A stretch of DNA of 64,000 bases from Capra hircus (taxonomy: Eukaryota; Chordata; Mammalia; Artiodactyla; Bovidae), in the NCBI RefSeq assembly GCF_001704415.2, contig NC_030819.1:86091272-86155271 (forward strand), read 5' to 3'. A program made the translations under genes and the position numbers. Below are positions 10,877-22,929 of the stretch, piece by piece (within the stretch, counting starts at the first letter, position 1; each line of letters begins with the position of its first letter). Below the pieces are notes generated by a model, which was not told where the DNA came from, did not search any database, and saw only the letters and a program-made list of their open reading frames with translations.

Positions 10877-12454
10877 TTTCCTACCTTTATCTTTGCTTTT
10901 ACTTGTGAGCTTTATCATTCATAGTGTTCTTGTTTCTTATTGCAACTTTTTTTTTTTTTTGCCTAAGGAAGCTCCTTTAGCATTTGTTTCAAAAGTGGTT
11001 TGATAGTGCTGAATTATCTTAGCTTTTGCTTGTCTGTAAAGCTTTTGATATGTATGTTGAGTCTGAACTAGAGCCTTGTTGGGTAGAGCACTTTTGGTTG
11101 TAGGTTTTTCTTTTTCATTATTTTATTTTTATCATGGTACTCTTTTCTTCCCTGCAAAGTTTCTGTTGAAACTTAGCTGATAACTTTATTGGGATTCCTT
11201 TGTATATTATTTGTTGTATTTTCCTTGTTGCTTTTAATATTTTTTCTTTGTCCTTAATTTTTCTCCATTTGATTAATGTATGTCTTGGCATGTTCCTCCT
11301 TGGATTTATCATATATGGGACTTTGCAACTTGAAACTGAGTGAGAATTTCCTTTTCCATGTTAGGAAATTTTCAGCTATTATTTCTCCAAATATTTTCTT
11401 AGGCCCTCTGTTTCTTGATTCATCTTCTTAAGCCCTTATAATATGAATGTTGGTGAGTTTAATATTGTGTCAGAGGTCTCCAAGACTGTCCTCTTTCCTT
11501 TAATTATTTTTGTTTTATTCTATTCCATGGCAGTGATTTCCACTTATCTTTCTTCCAGCTTACTTATTCATTTATTTTTTGCCTGATATAATCTGCTTCT
11601 GATTCGTCCTTGTGTATTTTTTATTTCAGTTATTGCATTGTTGATCTCTGTTTGCTTGTTTTTTAGTTCCTTAATTTTTCACAAAATATTTATTTTATCT
11701 TCTCAGTCTGTGCCTCCGTTCTTTTTCTGAGATCTTAAATCACCTTTATTATCAATATTCAGCATTATTTTCAGGCATATTACCTATCTCCACATCATTA
11801 AGTTGTTCTTCTGAGGTTTTATCTTATTACATCATATGGAACATATTTTTATGCCATTTCATTTTGTCTCATTTTATGTTTGTCTTCTCCCTTCTGCAGT
11901 CTGTAAGACTTCTTGCTTCTGTTTTCTGCCATCTGAGGATGAAGTTATTCCAGGCACTTGCTCAGGCTTCCTACTTTGAGGGACTAGTGCTTGCTTACTG
12001 CTTGGTTGAGCTTAGTCTTATCTCCCTGTTGGGCAGTAGTGTGTCAAGACTTGTATTTAGAGTCAGTTGATGGGTGGGGCAGTGTGCCCACACTGTTGTT
12101 TGGCCTGAGTCATCTCAGCACTGGAGTCTGTAGGATGCTGGGTGAGGCCAGGTCTCAATGCCAAAATTATTATCTCCATGAAATATCAAGCCAATGAAGA
12201 ATCCTAGGGCCTCCACCACCAGGGTCTTTGTTTCTACAGTGAGTCAAAGATGTCCTATGCCTCCCCAGGAGACCTTCCTAGGCCCAAGGGTATGTTTGTA
12301 AAAGTGTCCTGTGAATTTACTGCTTTGACCTTTGTCACAGTGTGGTTGAAATCTTGTGTGTACCCTCAAAGCAGGGAGTCTCTGTTTTCCCATATCCTGT
12401 GGAGCTCCTGCATTCAAGCCCTGCTGGCCTTCAAAGCCAAATGCTCTGGGATTG

Positions 12455-12475
12455 GTGGGTGGGTGGGTGGGGGTT
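12455..12475. repeat. (GGGT)n microsatellite
   Basis: Short GGGT repeat within the L1 5'UTR. Confidence 0.85.
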
Positions 12476-12661
12476 GGGGGGTTTCTTTTACTGATGCCTC
12501 ATTCAGGGTTCAGAATTCTCCATCCTGTGGGAGAACTTCTGGATTTTTTTTTTTTTTCAGTTTATGGGTTGCCTGCTTGGCAGGTATAGGATTTGTTTAT
12601 ATTGTAAAAACCCCTCCTGCCATCTTATTTTGGCTTCTTCTTTGTCTTTTGGTGTAGAATG

Positions 12662-12689
12662 TTTTGTTTGTTTGTTTGTTTGTTTTTTT
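12662..12689. repeat. (TTTG)n microsatellite
   Basis: Five or more TTTG units followed by a T-run, near the 5' end of the minus-strand L1. Confidence 0.9.
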
Positions 12690-12834
12690 ATAAGTTCGAG
12701 TCTTTATTTGTCAATTAGTCATGAATTGATGTTTTTGTGAAAAAAAGTGAACTCAAATCCACCTCTTCTATCTTCTATTCCATCATCTTTTTAAGTCAAT
12801 GCTTCTCTTGAACAAACACCAACGATTTGCAAAT

Positions 12835-13660
12835 TTAAAGATTATATTCCATTTATAGTCATAAAATATTGTCTATATTCCCCATGTTGTACAATATGTA
12901 TTTATAAGATTTTATACCTAGTAGCTTATTTAGATTGATATTTTAAGATAATGTTTCATTAAATAATGCTAATGCATCATCTAACAAGTAAAAATAAAAG
13001 ACTTCTGTTTTTGTCTATAACTGAGTAATGGGGATTTGTTTGATTTACTGCTTTTCCCAAATCCCTGCTGACTTAAACACATAGAATATTGGATAAACTA
13101 TATAAAACCTTGAGTAGAATAAGTAAAACTTTTAGAAACTGAAAATCCCAAGTATTAGAATAAATGTAGTGCAACTGGTACTTTCAGAATAAAGACTGTA
13201 CAACTACCTTATAAGACATTTTGACAGTTTCTTATATTTAACAGTTAATGTTACACAATGCAGCAATATTGCTCCTAGGTATTTACTCCAAATTTTAAAA
13301 AAAATGTGCCCATAAAAGTTTTTTCTTTAATCGTTATATTTGACTCATTCAAAATAACCCGTTTTCTTTAAGTTTTATGCAGATATAATTGGCATGAAGC
13401 ATTCTATGAGGTGTCTTGCATAATGAGTTGGCATACATATATGAAATTATTAAAGCAATAATTTCAGTAAACATGTAATGTAAAACATGGTGATTATAGT
13501 GAACACTAATGTGGGTACATTTGAATATTTTTAGGAAACTAGTTACAAAAAAATTCTCATCATAAGGAAAAGAACATTTCTTTAACTGTATGAAGTTATG
13601 GATTTAAACTGACATTTATTTTTATATTTTTTTAAATTTAGGAAACATCACATAAGTAAT
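12835..13660 (+). mobile_element. Possible ancient L1 3' region fragments
   Basis: Scattered similarity to old mammalian L1: CCCCATGTTGTACAATAT (12,880-12,897), an ORF2-like GCAGCAATATTGCTCCTAGG (13,261-13,280) and a 3'UTR-like block at 13,355-13,650. All are plus strand and heavily decayed in AT-rich DNA. Pieces are assigned by recall only and may belong to more than one element. Confidence 0.45.
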
Positions 13661-14445
13661 TTTATTAAAGTTATATACTTATAAAAATACATTAATATGA
13701 TTTATAAATATTCATCATTACAAAAACTTTTAAATAATAAAAGAAATCCACTGTTTTATATATAAACAGTTAAAGTTATTTAAAAAATGATTCACCAAAA
13801 AGATGAGGTAGACATGCTATATGATAAATCACTAAATTATTATATGTAAAATAAAATTACAAAATAGATATTTGTTTTGAGATGGGAAATCAACTTTTTC
13901 TATCGCTATTTCATTGCAAATAGTACATTTTACTATCTTAGTTTTACTTTGCTTTAGTAATATTAAAATTGATATATAGTTTTAAATTAACTTGTATGTG
14001 AATTTTGGTATTTTTACACATTGCCTAAGGAGTATTAAACTGTCTTCTGTATAAATATATAAAGTGCTTAAACCATTCTAGTTTCTACAGTGAACTGCAG
14101 CTCATTCACACATTTATATGTGAGTACATGAGGTCATGTACTTATGTCTTAAACATATAACTTGTAAGAAAAACGGAAGCATAATCAACAAAATAATTAC
14201 TTTGTACTGATAAGCATGAATATTTTGAGATTGAAGAATGTTGAATTAAGCTTTTTGATTTCTAGTATTTTAAAAGATTGTGACTTGCTCCTTTGTTTGG
14301 AGTCAATAATTGGTCAATAAATTGGAAGTTTAAGTCCTCTTTAAATTAACTTACCAATTAATTTATCAATCTTGAAAAAATAATTTATTCATAATTTTAA
14401 TTAGGTTTTTTGTTGTATTTTGTTTTTGATCTAGGGATGCCTTTA
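13661..14445. other. AT-rich stretch, no recognised feature
   Basis: Very AT-rich DNA with no ORF of note, no recognised repeat and no clear microsatellite. Confidence 0.6.
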
Positions 14446-15622
14446 CAATTGGTGGTGGTCGTTGTTTAGTCACACAGTAGTGTCTGACTCTATGACCCCA
14501 TGGACTGCAGCACTCCAGAACTCTCTGTCCCTCATTCTCTTCCGAAGTCTGCCCAAGTTCATGTCCATTGCATTGGTGATGCCGTCCACCTATCACATCC
14601 TCTAACACCCTCTTCTTCTGGCCTCAATCTTTCCCAGCATCAGGGACTTTTCCAATGTGTCAGCCATTTGCGTCAGATGACAAAAATTCTGGAGTTTCAG
14701 CTTCAGCATCAGTCCTTCCAACGAGTATACAGGATTGATGCCCCTTAACATTGACTGGTTGAATCTTGCTGTCCAAGGGACTCTTAGGAGTCTTCTCCAG
14801 CACCACAGTTTGAAAGCATCAATTCTTTGGTGCTTTGCCTTCTTTATAGTCCAGCTCTCACAACCCTGCGTGACCACTAGGAAAACCATAGCCTTGACTA
14901 TATGGAACTTTTGCTGCAGAGTAATGTCTCCGCTTTTCAACACACATGTTTGTCAAAGGGTTCCTGACAAGAAGCAAACGTCTTCTGATTATATTGCTGC
15001 AGTCACCATCTGTAGTGGTTTTAGAGCCCAAGAAGAGGAAATCTTTCACCACTTCCACATTTTCCCCCTCTATTTGCTATGAAGTAATGAGGCCAGATAC
15101 CATGATCTTAGTTGTTTTTGTCGTTGTTGTTGTTTTAATATTTGGCTTTAAGCCAGCTTTTTCACTCACTTCCTTCACTCTCATCAAGAGGTTCCTTTAG
15201 TTCCTCTTCACTTTCTGCCATTAAAGTTGTATCATCTACATATCTGTGGTTGTTAATATTGCTCCCACATATCTTAATTCCATCTTGTAATTCAGCCAGC
15301 CTGGTATTTCTCATGATGTGCTCAGTATATAGAATGAACAAACAGGGTTACAGCAGCTAGTCCTGTCATACTTCTTTTCAGACTTGAATCAATCAGTTGT
15401 TCCATACAGGGTTCTAACTGTTGTTTCTTGACCTGCATACAGGTTTCTCAAGAGACAGATAAGATGTTCTAGTATTCCCATCTCTTTAAGAGCTTTTCAC
15501 AGCTTATTATGATCCACAAAGTCAAAGGCTTTGGTATAGTTGATGAAACATTGATAGCAGTTTTTCTGAAGTTCCCTAGTTTTCTCTATGAATCACCAAA
15601 TGTTGGCAATTTAACCATAGGT
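14446..15622 (-). mobile_element. BovB LINE, 5'-truncated
   Basis: An older minus-strand BovB running from the 3' end (GTTGTTTAGTCACACAG, the older-type tail) back through the C-terminal region to the start of the reverse transcriptase near 15,620. The frame at 14,602-14,943 retains the C-terminal blocks GCESWTIKKAKHQRIDAFKLWCWRR and ends in decay. Another frame (14,858-15,058) covers the segment just before it. A GTT-rich stretch at 15,119-15,136 replaces part of the usual sequence. Confidence 0.87.
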
Positions 15623-16002
15623 GGTAGGAAAAATAGAAATATCAACAGCTTGTATTATTTATATTTAATGAATTTTTGCTAATTTTAAAACATCACTGAA
15701 ATATTACTTCTTTCAAATCAAATAAAATATAATGGCATATGCTGTTTGTTTTTGAAAGAGAGAATACTTTTAGGATACTGAATAGAAGGTATTTTTTTTT
15801 TTTAATGAACACTTTCAAGAAATATTGCCCCTTAGTTGAATCCATATTGTCTGAGATCTTTATTGATACACACATGAGTTGCTGCCCAAAAGGGAACTCT
15901 CTTTTCATACGGAGAGATTCTAGCCTTTTCTTTCTTATCTCATTTTTATCCCCTTTCTCCTAATGTTTTTTCTATAAAATTACTGAACCCTGTCCAAAAT
16001 AG
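15623..16002. other. No recognised feature
   Basis: AT-rich DNA between a BovB and an L1. Two overlapping 71-74 codon frames on opposite strands have no recognisable similarity. Confidence 0.5.
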
Positions 16003-16624
16003 CATTTTTTTTCTTTATTTTAAATTTATCTTAATTGGAGGCTAATTACTTTACAATATTGTGGTGATTTTTGACATACATTCATATGAGTCAGCCATGG
16101 ATGTACATGTGTTCCTCATCCAGACCCTCCCGCCCACCTCCGTCTCCATCACATCCATCAGGGTCATCCCAGTGCACCAACTCTGAGCACCCTGTCTCAT
16201 GCATCGACCCTGGACTGGTGATCTATTTCACATATGATAACATACATGTGTCAATGCTATTCTCTCAAATCATCCCACCCTCACCTTCTCCTACTCCTGC
16301 AGCTCAATTCCAGAAAAGTAAGCCATCCAGTCAAAAAATGGGCCAAAGATCTAAACAGACTTTTTTCCAAAGAAGACATACAGATGGCTAACAAACACAA
16401 GAAAATATGTTCAAAATCACTCATTATCAGAGAAATACAAATAAAAACCACAATGAGGTAACATCTCATGCTGGTCAGAATGGCTGCTATCAAAAAGTCT
16501 ACAAACAATAAGTGCTGGAATGGGTGTGGAGAAAAAGGTACCCTCTTACACTGTTGGTGGGAATGCAAACTAGTACAGCCACTATGGACAACAGTGTGGA
16601 AATGTCTTAAAAAACTGGAAATTA
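16003..16624 (-). mobile_element. L1 3' end with inverted 5' segment
   Basis: 16,003-16,300 is the minus-strand L1 3'UTR preceded by its poly(A) as a T-run. 16,301-16,624 is plus-strand L1 ORF2 C-terminal region (GCAGCTCAATTCCAGAAAAG through CTGTTGGTGGGAATGCAAAC). The arrangement, a 3' end joined to an upstream segment in the opposite orientation, is the signature of 5' inversion during insertion (twin priming). I could not find a convincing target-site duplication, so two separate events are not excluded. Confidence 0.7.
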
Positions 16625-17319
16625 TTATGCAGTCTTAGTGTTCTCTTGGGTGAAATTACATTTTTTTCTTATTTTTGTTAATCTTAAAAATTTTGAGTAT
16701 TGATCGTGTATTTATGTAGATTGCCACTCTATTTTAATTTTTTGATAAATTTCTCATCAATAGACTACTGCTATATTTTTTTATGCAAAAAAAGATAAAA
16801 TACCATTTTTGTCACATGATATCAAAGATATGTACTATCTGCATAATTTATCACTATTCTTGTTGATCTTGATGACCTGGTTGAGTTAGTAGTATTTACC
16901 AGGTTTTGCCACTGTAAGATTATCTCCACCTTTCATAAATGCAATTGGGAAAGACTCCACATGTGCACTATATTTAGAAAATGAGGAGGTAAGATTTTCT
17001 TCCTTTGAAACAGAATGTTCACATAAATGATTTGGAAATTTTCTATATGGGGGTTTAACTCTTCTCCAATTATTTATTCAATCAATAGTTTGTACAGTGT
17101 GGACTAAGAAATATTTGTTTTATACTTAAAATTATAATTCAGTGGTAATTAATTTGTGGTTATTCAAATTGTTCCACACTTAGGCATCAAGAATTCTTTC
17201 AGTCAGCTCCTGTATCCCTTTGAGATACTCACATGAATATGGTTCTGTTGTTCTTGTTGCTATTTGTTGTTGTTTATTATTGAGGGATTCATTTATTATC
17301 TAGCATTATAAGAGAATCT
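16625..17319. other. No recognised feature
   Basis: AT-rich DNA lacking recognisable genes or repeats. Confidence 0.5.
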
Positions 17320-17560
17320 AGATTCATCTTGTACATTTCTTGCCAGCATTGTAGTCATTTTCCAAGGAGCTCTAGTTCTTTTTATTGAAAACAAGATATT
17401 AGAAACTAAGACATGGACACCAGCTAAGATCATTGCTAATGGTGTTTCATTGGTTATTGCTCCTCTTAACTGACAGATTAAGGGTATATATGCATGTGCC
17501 ATAACCTAAATATCTATAATTATTTCTATATGTATGCATGTACATTTATAGTAAACTATA
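17320..17560 (-). mobile_element. HAL1-like (half-L1) fragment
   Basis: The stretch around CCAAGGAGCTCTAGTTC and GGTGTTTCATTGG resembles the 3' part of the ancient HAL1 element on the minus strand, followed by an AT-rich segment. Assigned from recall. It could be another old L1 relative. Confidence 0.5.
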
Positions 17561-17574
17561 TATGAATCTATGGT

Positions 17575-18085
17575 CATGATGCATAATTTTTATACATTTT
17601 TGTATTCAGCTTAATATTTTGCATGAATCCTTGTATTTATGTTCATGAGAGGTATGATTTTACAGTTTTTCTTTTTTCTTTCTTTTTCTTTTTTTTTAAT
17701 GTTTTTAACTGATTTTCCTGGTTCCCGGTCAGCTAGTAAAGCGTCCACTTACAATATAGGAAACCCTGATTTGATTCCTGGGTTTGGAAGATCTGCTGGA
17801 GATGGGATAAGCTGCCTACTCCAGTATTCTTAGGCTCCCCTCATGGCTAAGTTGGTAAAGAATCCTCCTGCAATGCATGACACCTTTTTTCCCTTGAAAA
17901 AGAAAAGGCTACCCACTCCAGTATTCTGGTGTGGAGAATTCCATGGACTCTAGCTGATGCCTCTTTTTGGGAAAATTTTTAGTTCAGCTTCCTTAATAGA
18001 TGTAAACTCTTCAGATTATACATTTTCTTTATGTAGGCTTTGGTGTTTTTTTAATTCAAGAAATTTGTCCATTTTCTCTAAGCTA
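17575..18085 (-). mobile_element. Ancient L1 ORF2 fragments split by SINEs
   Basis: Minus-strand L1 ORF2 similarity at 17,605-17,690 (GTATTTATGTTCATGAGAGG) and 17,985-18,085 (GAAATTTGTCCATTTTCTCT), separated by two Bov-tA units. Decay is strong and the assignment is tentative. Confidence 0.5.
17714..17950 (+). mobile_element. Two tandem Bov-tA-like SINE heads
   Basis: Two plus-strand tRNA-headed units, about 17,714-17,830 and 17,831-17,950. Each has a head (AGCTAGTAAAGCG and GCTAAGTTGGTAAAGAATCC) and the CTACTCCAGTATTCT body. The first lacks the usual 3' body, so the second either inserted into it or the pair arose as a dimer. Confidence 0.78.
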
Positions 18086-18933
18086 TCACACCCCCATAAA
18101 GAGTTATCAATAGAATGAATTTACATAACTCCAAGGTTTGCTATACAATGAAAAATATATCATTAATTGCATAGGCAAAAGCTTGATACAAAAACACTTA
18201 ATAATTCTGCAGCTATCAGTTTAGAAAAATTTGTCATAGAGAATGGTTGAAAGGTTGAATATTGTATTCTTCCAGTGCATAAGTTGTATTGAATATTGTT
18301 AAAACTAAGACTGAATTTTCAACACCTTACAAAGTACCATTTATTTATTTATGTTAATTGGAGGAAAATTAGTTTAGAATATTGTGATGCTTTTTTGTCA
18401 TATATCAATATGAATCAGCCATGGATTCACAAGTGCTCCCTCTATCCTGAACCCCTACTCCCATCTCCCTCCCCAACCTGTTCCTTCAGGGTGTCACAGA
18501 GAACCAGTTTTTGGGTACCCTGCATCATATGTCAAACTCGCACTGGTTATCTATTTTACATGTGGTAATGTGTATGTTCAATGCCACTCTCTCAATTCAC
18601 CCCACCCTCTCCTCCCACCAAGTCCAAAAATCTATTCCATACATCTGTGTCACCTTTGCTGCTCTGAATGTAGCATCATAAATATCATCTTTCTAGATTC
18701 CATATATATGCTTTAAAACACAGCATTTGTCTTCCTCTTTCTGACTTACTTCCCTCTGGATAATAAGCTCTGGATAGGTTCATCCAACTCATTAGAACTG
18801 ACTCAAATGAGTTATTTTTAATAGCTGAATAATATTCCACTTTGTGTATGTACAACAATTTCCCTATTCTTTCATCTGCTGATGGATATCTAGGTTGCCT
18901 CCATATTCTAGCTATTATAAATAGTGCTGCAAT

Positions 18934-19589
18934 TGAGAGTGTTAGTAACCTCAGTAGGGAGGCCAGAGGTTCCCAAGTGATAGGAGAGAATAAGTTGCAA
19001 GTGGCAGACACTTTTCCATTCTCTTTTGATGACATCTGGTTCCACCTGAACTTACCTTTTCGCAAACCTTGGCCTACTAATGCATTTTTCTTATGGAAAT
19101 GTTTTACTTAAGCTCTGTTAATGAAACTATGCATTTGCTTGGAAATCTGCCTTTTTTCGAATTGGTTCCATTTAAGACTAATTTTTTTTTTTTTTTCTCA
19201 AACCTTGGGCTGATAATGGCTCAACAAACCAGTATTCATGTCAGTTGCTTTATGGTGGAGATGACACGCCTTGTGCCATTCTATCTCAAAAATGCATATT
19301 GTGGGAGAGGGGCCTGGTGAAACTCCCACAGCCTTGAGATGTTTCTTTTATGTGCTTAGAAGCTCACTAACAGACATACAATATTTTGCTAAAAACTAGC
19401 AAGGGGACACTCTTTCTGTCCCCCTCTGATGTCTATGTCAGAAGCTCTCCCTATCTCTATTATACTTTAATAAAACTTTGCTACACTAAAGCTCTGAATG
19501 GTCAAGCCTTGTCTCTAGCCACAGATTGAGTACTTCTCCAAAGACCATGGATCCCAACACAGCACATGGCTTGCAGTCACAACACTTCA
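18934..19589 (+). mobile_element. Solo LTR of an endogenous retrovirus
   Basis: A 656-bp unit beginning TGAGAG and ending CTTCA, so TG..CA termini are present. AATAAA at 19,469-19,474 fits a polyadenylation signal near the U3/R side. It is flanked by CAAT (18,930-18,933) and TAAT (19,590-19,593), a 4-bp duplication with one substitution, and the interrupted L1 resumes exactly after it. No internal retroviral sequence is present, so it is a solo LTR left by LTR-LTR recombination. The sequence reminds me of the BTLTR1 group; that label is recall only. Confidence 0.8.
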
Positions 19590-19811
19590 TAATGATTTGG
19601 GATACATGTCTTTTTCAGTTCTGGTATCCTCAATGTAAATGCCCAGTAGTGGGATTGCTGGGTTACATGATATTTTTATTCCTAGCTTTTAATAGAATCT
19701 CCATACTGTTCTCCACAGTGGTTGTACCAGTTTGCATTTCCACGAAGAGTGTAAGAGGGTTCCCTTTGCTCCACACTCTCTCCAGCATTTATTGTTTGTA
19801 GACTTTTTGAT

Positions 19812-20383
19812 GATGGCTGTGATCACAGCCATGAAATTAAAAGACACTTACTCCTTGGAAGGAAAGTTAATGACCAACTTAGATAGCAAATTTAAAAGCA
19901 GAGACATTACTTTGCCAACAAAGGTCCGTCTAGTCAAGGCTATGATTTTTCCAGTAGTCACATATGGATGTGAGAGTTGCACTAAAAAGAAAGCTGAGTG
20001 CCGAAGAATTGATGCTTTTGAATTGTGGTGTTGGAGAAGGCTTTTGAGAGTCCCTTGAACTGCAACAAGATCCAATCAGTCCATTCTAAAGGAGATAAGT
20101 CTTGGGTGTTCATTGAAAGGTCTGATGTTAAAGCTGAAACTCCAATACTTTGGCCACCTCATGTAAAGATTTGACTCATTGGAAAAGACATTGAGGCTGG
20201 GAAGCATTGGGGACAGAAGGAGAAAGGGACGACAGAGGATGAGATGGTTGGATGGCATCACTGACTTGAAGGACATGGGTTTGGGTAGACTCCGGGAGTT
20301 GGTGATAAACAGGGAGGCCTGGCGTGCTGCGATTCATGGGGTCGCAAAGAGTCAGACACGACTGAGCGACTGAACTGAACTGA
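19812..20383 (+). mobile_element. BovB LINE, 3' end
   Basis: A plus-strand 5'-truncated BovB inserted in the minus-strand L1. It runs from the segment before the C-terminal domain to the standard 3' end with ACTGAACTGAACTGA repeats. A 108-codon frame (19,732-20,058) reads GCESCTKKKAECRRIDAFELWCWRRLLRVP before a stop. Fairly young in appearance. The left edge is blurred (19,805-19,825) and no clear duplication is seen. Confidence 0.88.
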
Positions 20384-20874
20384 TTCTGACCAGTGTGAGA
20401 TCATAGCTCACTGTGGTTATGATTTGCTTTTCTCTAATTATGAGTGATGTTAAGCATCTGTTCATGTGTCATTAGCCATCTGTATGTCTTTTTTGGAGAA
20501 ATGTCTGTTAAGTCTTCTGGCCAATTTTTGTCAGATTTTTCATTTTTCTGGTTTGAGGTGCATGAGATCCTTGTATACTTTGGAGATTAATTCTTGGTCA
20601 GTTGTTTCATTTGTTATTATTTTCTCCCATTCCGAGGGCTCTCTTTTCATCTTACTTTTAGATTTCTTAATTGTGTAAAATTAGTCCCTTTTTAATTTTT
20701 GTTTTTATTTCCATTATTCTGAGAGGTGGGTCATAGAGGATCTTGTTGTGACTTATGTCAGAGAGTGTTCTGCTTGTTTTCCTCTAAGGATTTTATAGTT
20801 TATGGCCTTTTATTTTGATCTTTAATCCATTTTGAGTTTACTTTTGTGTATGGTGTTAAAAAGTGTTCTAACTT

Positions 20875-20906
20875 AAAACAAAACAAAACAAAACAAAACA
20901 AAACAC
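20875..20906. repeat. (AAAAC)n microsatellite
   Basis: About six AAAAC units inside the L1 ORF2 sequence, an expansion not present in the homologous stretch at 34.8 kb. Confidence 0.9.
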
Positions 20907-21178
20907 TTAGTGGACCAGATTTCCCAGCACCACTTGTTGAAAAGATTGTCTTTTTTCCATTGTATATTTTTTCCTCCTTTGTCAAAGATAAGGTGTCCTG
21001 TCAAAGATAAGGTGAATGGATTTATCTCCAGGCTTTCTATTTTGATGACTATAGCATTGTAGTACAGTCCGAAGTCAGGCAGTTTTATTCCTCCATCTCC
21101 ACTCTTCTTTTTCAAGATAGTTTTGGCTGTTCGGAGTCTTTTATGTTTCCATACAAATTGGAAAATTGCCATTTTTAG

Positions 21179-22029
21179 GTAAGACAACAGTTGAAGTGTG
21201 TGCCTATGTAAGTGAGGTAAAGAATAGCTAGTAATAGCCAAGATGTATTCTTGGTAATCTGAGAGAACAGTGATGTTAATATTTATGTTTTAAGAATACA
21301 GTATTTTACAAACCACAATTCATGATTTTTACTAGAAAACTAAGGAAATGCAAATTATCTGTGAATAAACTAATATGAAAACAGGAAGGTATCTTTATAA
21401 ATCTACAAGCCAAAGTTTTACTACATTATCAGGAATATTTTAAAATATACAGAGAGATATTGATCATTAAATTGGGATTCTATAAGAAAAATAATAAGTT
21501 ATCAACTATAAGGATGACCCTATCAAAGATGAATTAGATGCCTAGTTTGGGGAGAGATTACAGGTATAGGGAACAAAAAAAGTCTTACCACTTAATGATA
21601 ATAAGGGTTTGTCTCCATCATATAGTGCATTTGACAAGAATTTTTTTAATTAAAATTTTGTACATGATACCTTTATTTAGGTTAATTATTCTGTGTACAG
21701 TGTAGTTTTAAAGAATCTATACTTATGAAAAATTGAGTTGTAACTCATAACTCAACCCATTATGATATAGAGCATGATATTATATAATAAATGGTTGGCA
21801 ACTATTAATATGCAATATTTTATTAAGGAGGGAATTTTTCTTCACATATGTGAAAACTAGTAAGCAGTGCTTGAAATCTCTAACATAAGAAGCTACAGTC
21901 TCCTTAAAGACAAAATCCCATAAAATAATTTATTGCTTAATGTTTGGCATACAATGCAACTTAGTTTAAATAATATTGCATCAATTCAAAATTAATAAGA
22001 TTATTGACTACTAAAGTAAGTCTCTAATA
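21179..22029. other. No recognised feature
   Basis: AT-rich DNA between an L1 and the RAC1-like pseudogene fragment, with no gene or repeat recognised. Confidence 0.5.
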
Positions 22030-22199
22030 ATGTCATAAACTCAGATTCATTGATTTTCCATTTACCATACATTTACAGAAAAGTTGCCAAAGACAGTGGG
22101 GATATATTCTCTAGGAAATACATTGGCTGTGTAATTGATCAGCAGGCAAGTTTTACTTGCATTTAAATCTCTCATCACCACACAACTGATGGCCTGTAA
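22030..22199 (-). pseudogene. RAC1: RAC1-like processed pseudogene fragment
   Basis: The minus-strand translation from 22,199 to about 22,062 reads TCLLINYTANVFPREYIP then TVFGNFSVNV, which matches the N-terminal part of the small GTPase RAC1 (P-loop Lys-Thr, switch I, start of strand beta 2). RAC1 fits better than RHOA, RHOQ or RHOG around switch I. The start Met codon is TTA, the P-loop GDGAVG is destroyed (RDLNAS before KT), and a 1-nt loss after NV shifts the frame, with recognisable nucleotide similarity continuing to about 22,030. No intron is seen across a stretch that I expect to be split in the real gene, so a retrocopy is likely. Only about 55 codons remain. Bases 22,200-22,275 could be its 5' leader, but I cannot confirm this. 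Confidence 0.75.
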
Positions 22200-22572
22200 T
22201 TGGGCCACTTCAAGGGCTCTCCTCTGGGTACTGTGAAAGAAGCAGAAACTGGCTTCTTTAAGGTTTCTCATTTATGTGGTGAAGTAAAACTCATATTTTA
22301 TGGCAAGATTTAAAGAAAACATTATTTTTTTATGTGCCCTTTGAACTCCTCTCTCCCTCTTACTGTGCACTGTATATCTGTATTATGCATCAACCAAAGC
22401 TCCCCCATTGGCAGACATAGCTGCTCAGGCATGAAAAAAAAAAAATTCTCCCAGCATCAAGACAATTTCTTAAAATATATCATTCTTTCTTGGTTCTATA
22501 AGGGGCCAAGGTGATTCTCACATCTGGACTGTGTAAACTGTCAGTAACATATCATTTAATATACAGCCATCT

Positions 22573-22856
22573 ATCTCTGTGGGAGAGGGAGAGGGTGGGA
22601 TGATTTGAGAGAATGGCATTGAAACATGTATAATATCATATATGAAATGAATCGCCAGTCCAGATTCGTTGCATGATACTGGATGCTTGGGGCTGGTGCA
22701 CTGAGATTACCCAGAGAGATGGTACGGGGAGGGAGGAAGGATGGGGGTTCAGGATGGGGAACACGTGTATACCTGCGGCGGATTCATATTGATGTATGGC
22801 AAAACCAATACAATGTTGTAAAGTAATTAACCTTCAATTAAAATAATTAAAATTCT
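22573..22856 (+). mobile_element. L1 3'UTR fragment
   Basis: A plus-strand 5'-truncated L1: GGGAGAGGGAGAGGGTGGGA through GATGTATGGCAAAACCAATA and an A-rich end. This is the same 3'UTR as in the L1 copies ending at 26.4 and 36.1 kb. Confidence 0.9.
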
Positions 22857-22929
22857 TCCTGTATAATTCTGTATGTTTAAAAGTGACAGTAATAGAGTTA
22901 CAATATAAAACTTAAAATCCTTTATCAGC

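Larger units (their letters stand above)
10950..12797 (-). mobile_element. L1: ORF1 and 5'UTR
   Basis: Minus-strand L1 starting at a 5' end near 12,797 (plus strand CCATCATC) and running through a GC-richer 5'UTR into ORF1, which ends near 10,965. A minus-strand frame at 11,118-11,312 is an ORF1 piece (INPRRNMPRHTLIK matches the conserved PRRNTPRHILIK block seen intact at 31.6 kb). Nothing of ORF2 follows; the left end is a T-run and then a Bov-tA. GGGT and TTTG microsatellites lie in the 5'UTR. Confidence 0.72.
18345..21178 (-). mobile_element. L1, 5'-truncated, carrying two insertions
   Basis: A minus-strand L1 3' half. Its segments are 3'UTR and C-terminal ORF2 at 18,345-18,933, more C-terminal ORF2 at 19,590-19,811 and further ORF2 at 20,384-21,178. 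Between them lie a solo LTR and a BovB. The L1 sequence is continuous across both gaps. The minus-strand frame at 20,873-21,241 is ORF2 (RTAKTILKKKSGDGGIKLPDFGLYY), equivalent to the region after the reverse transcriptase. An AAAAC expansion at 20,875-20,906 lies in it. Broken, with no active function. Confidence 0.85.
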
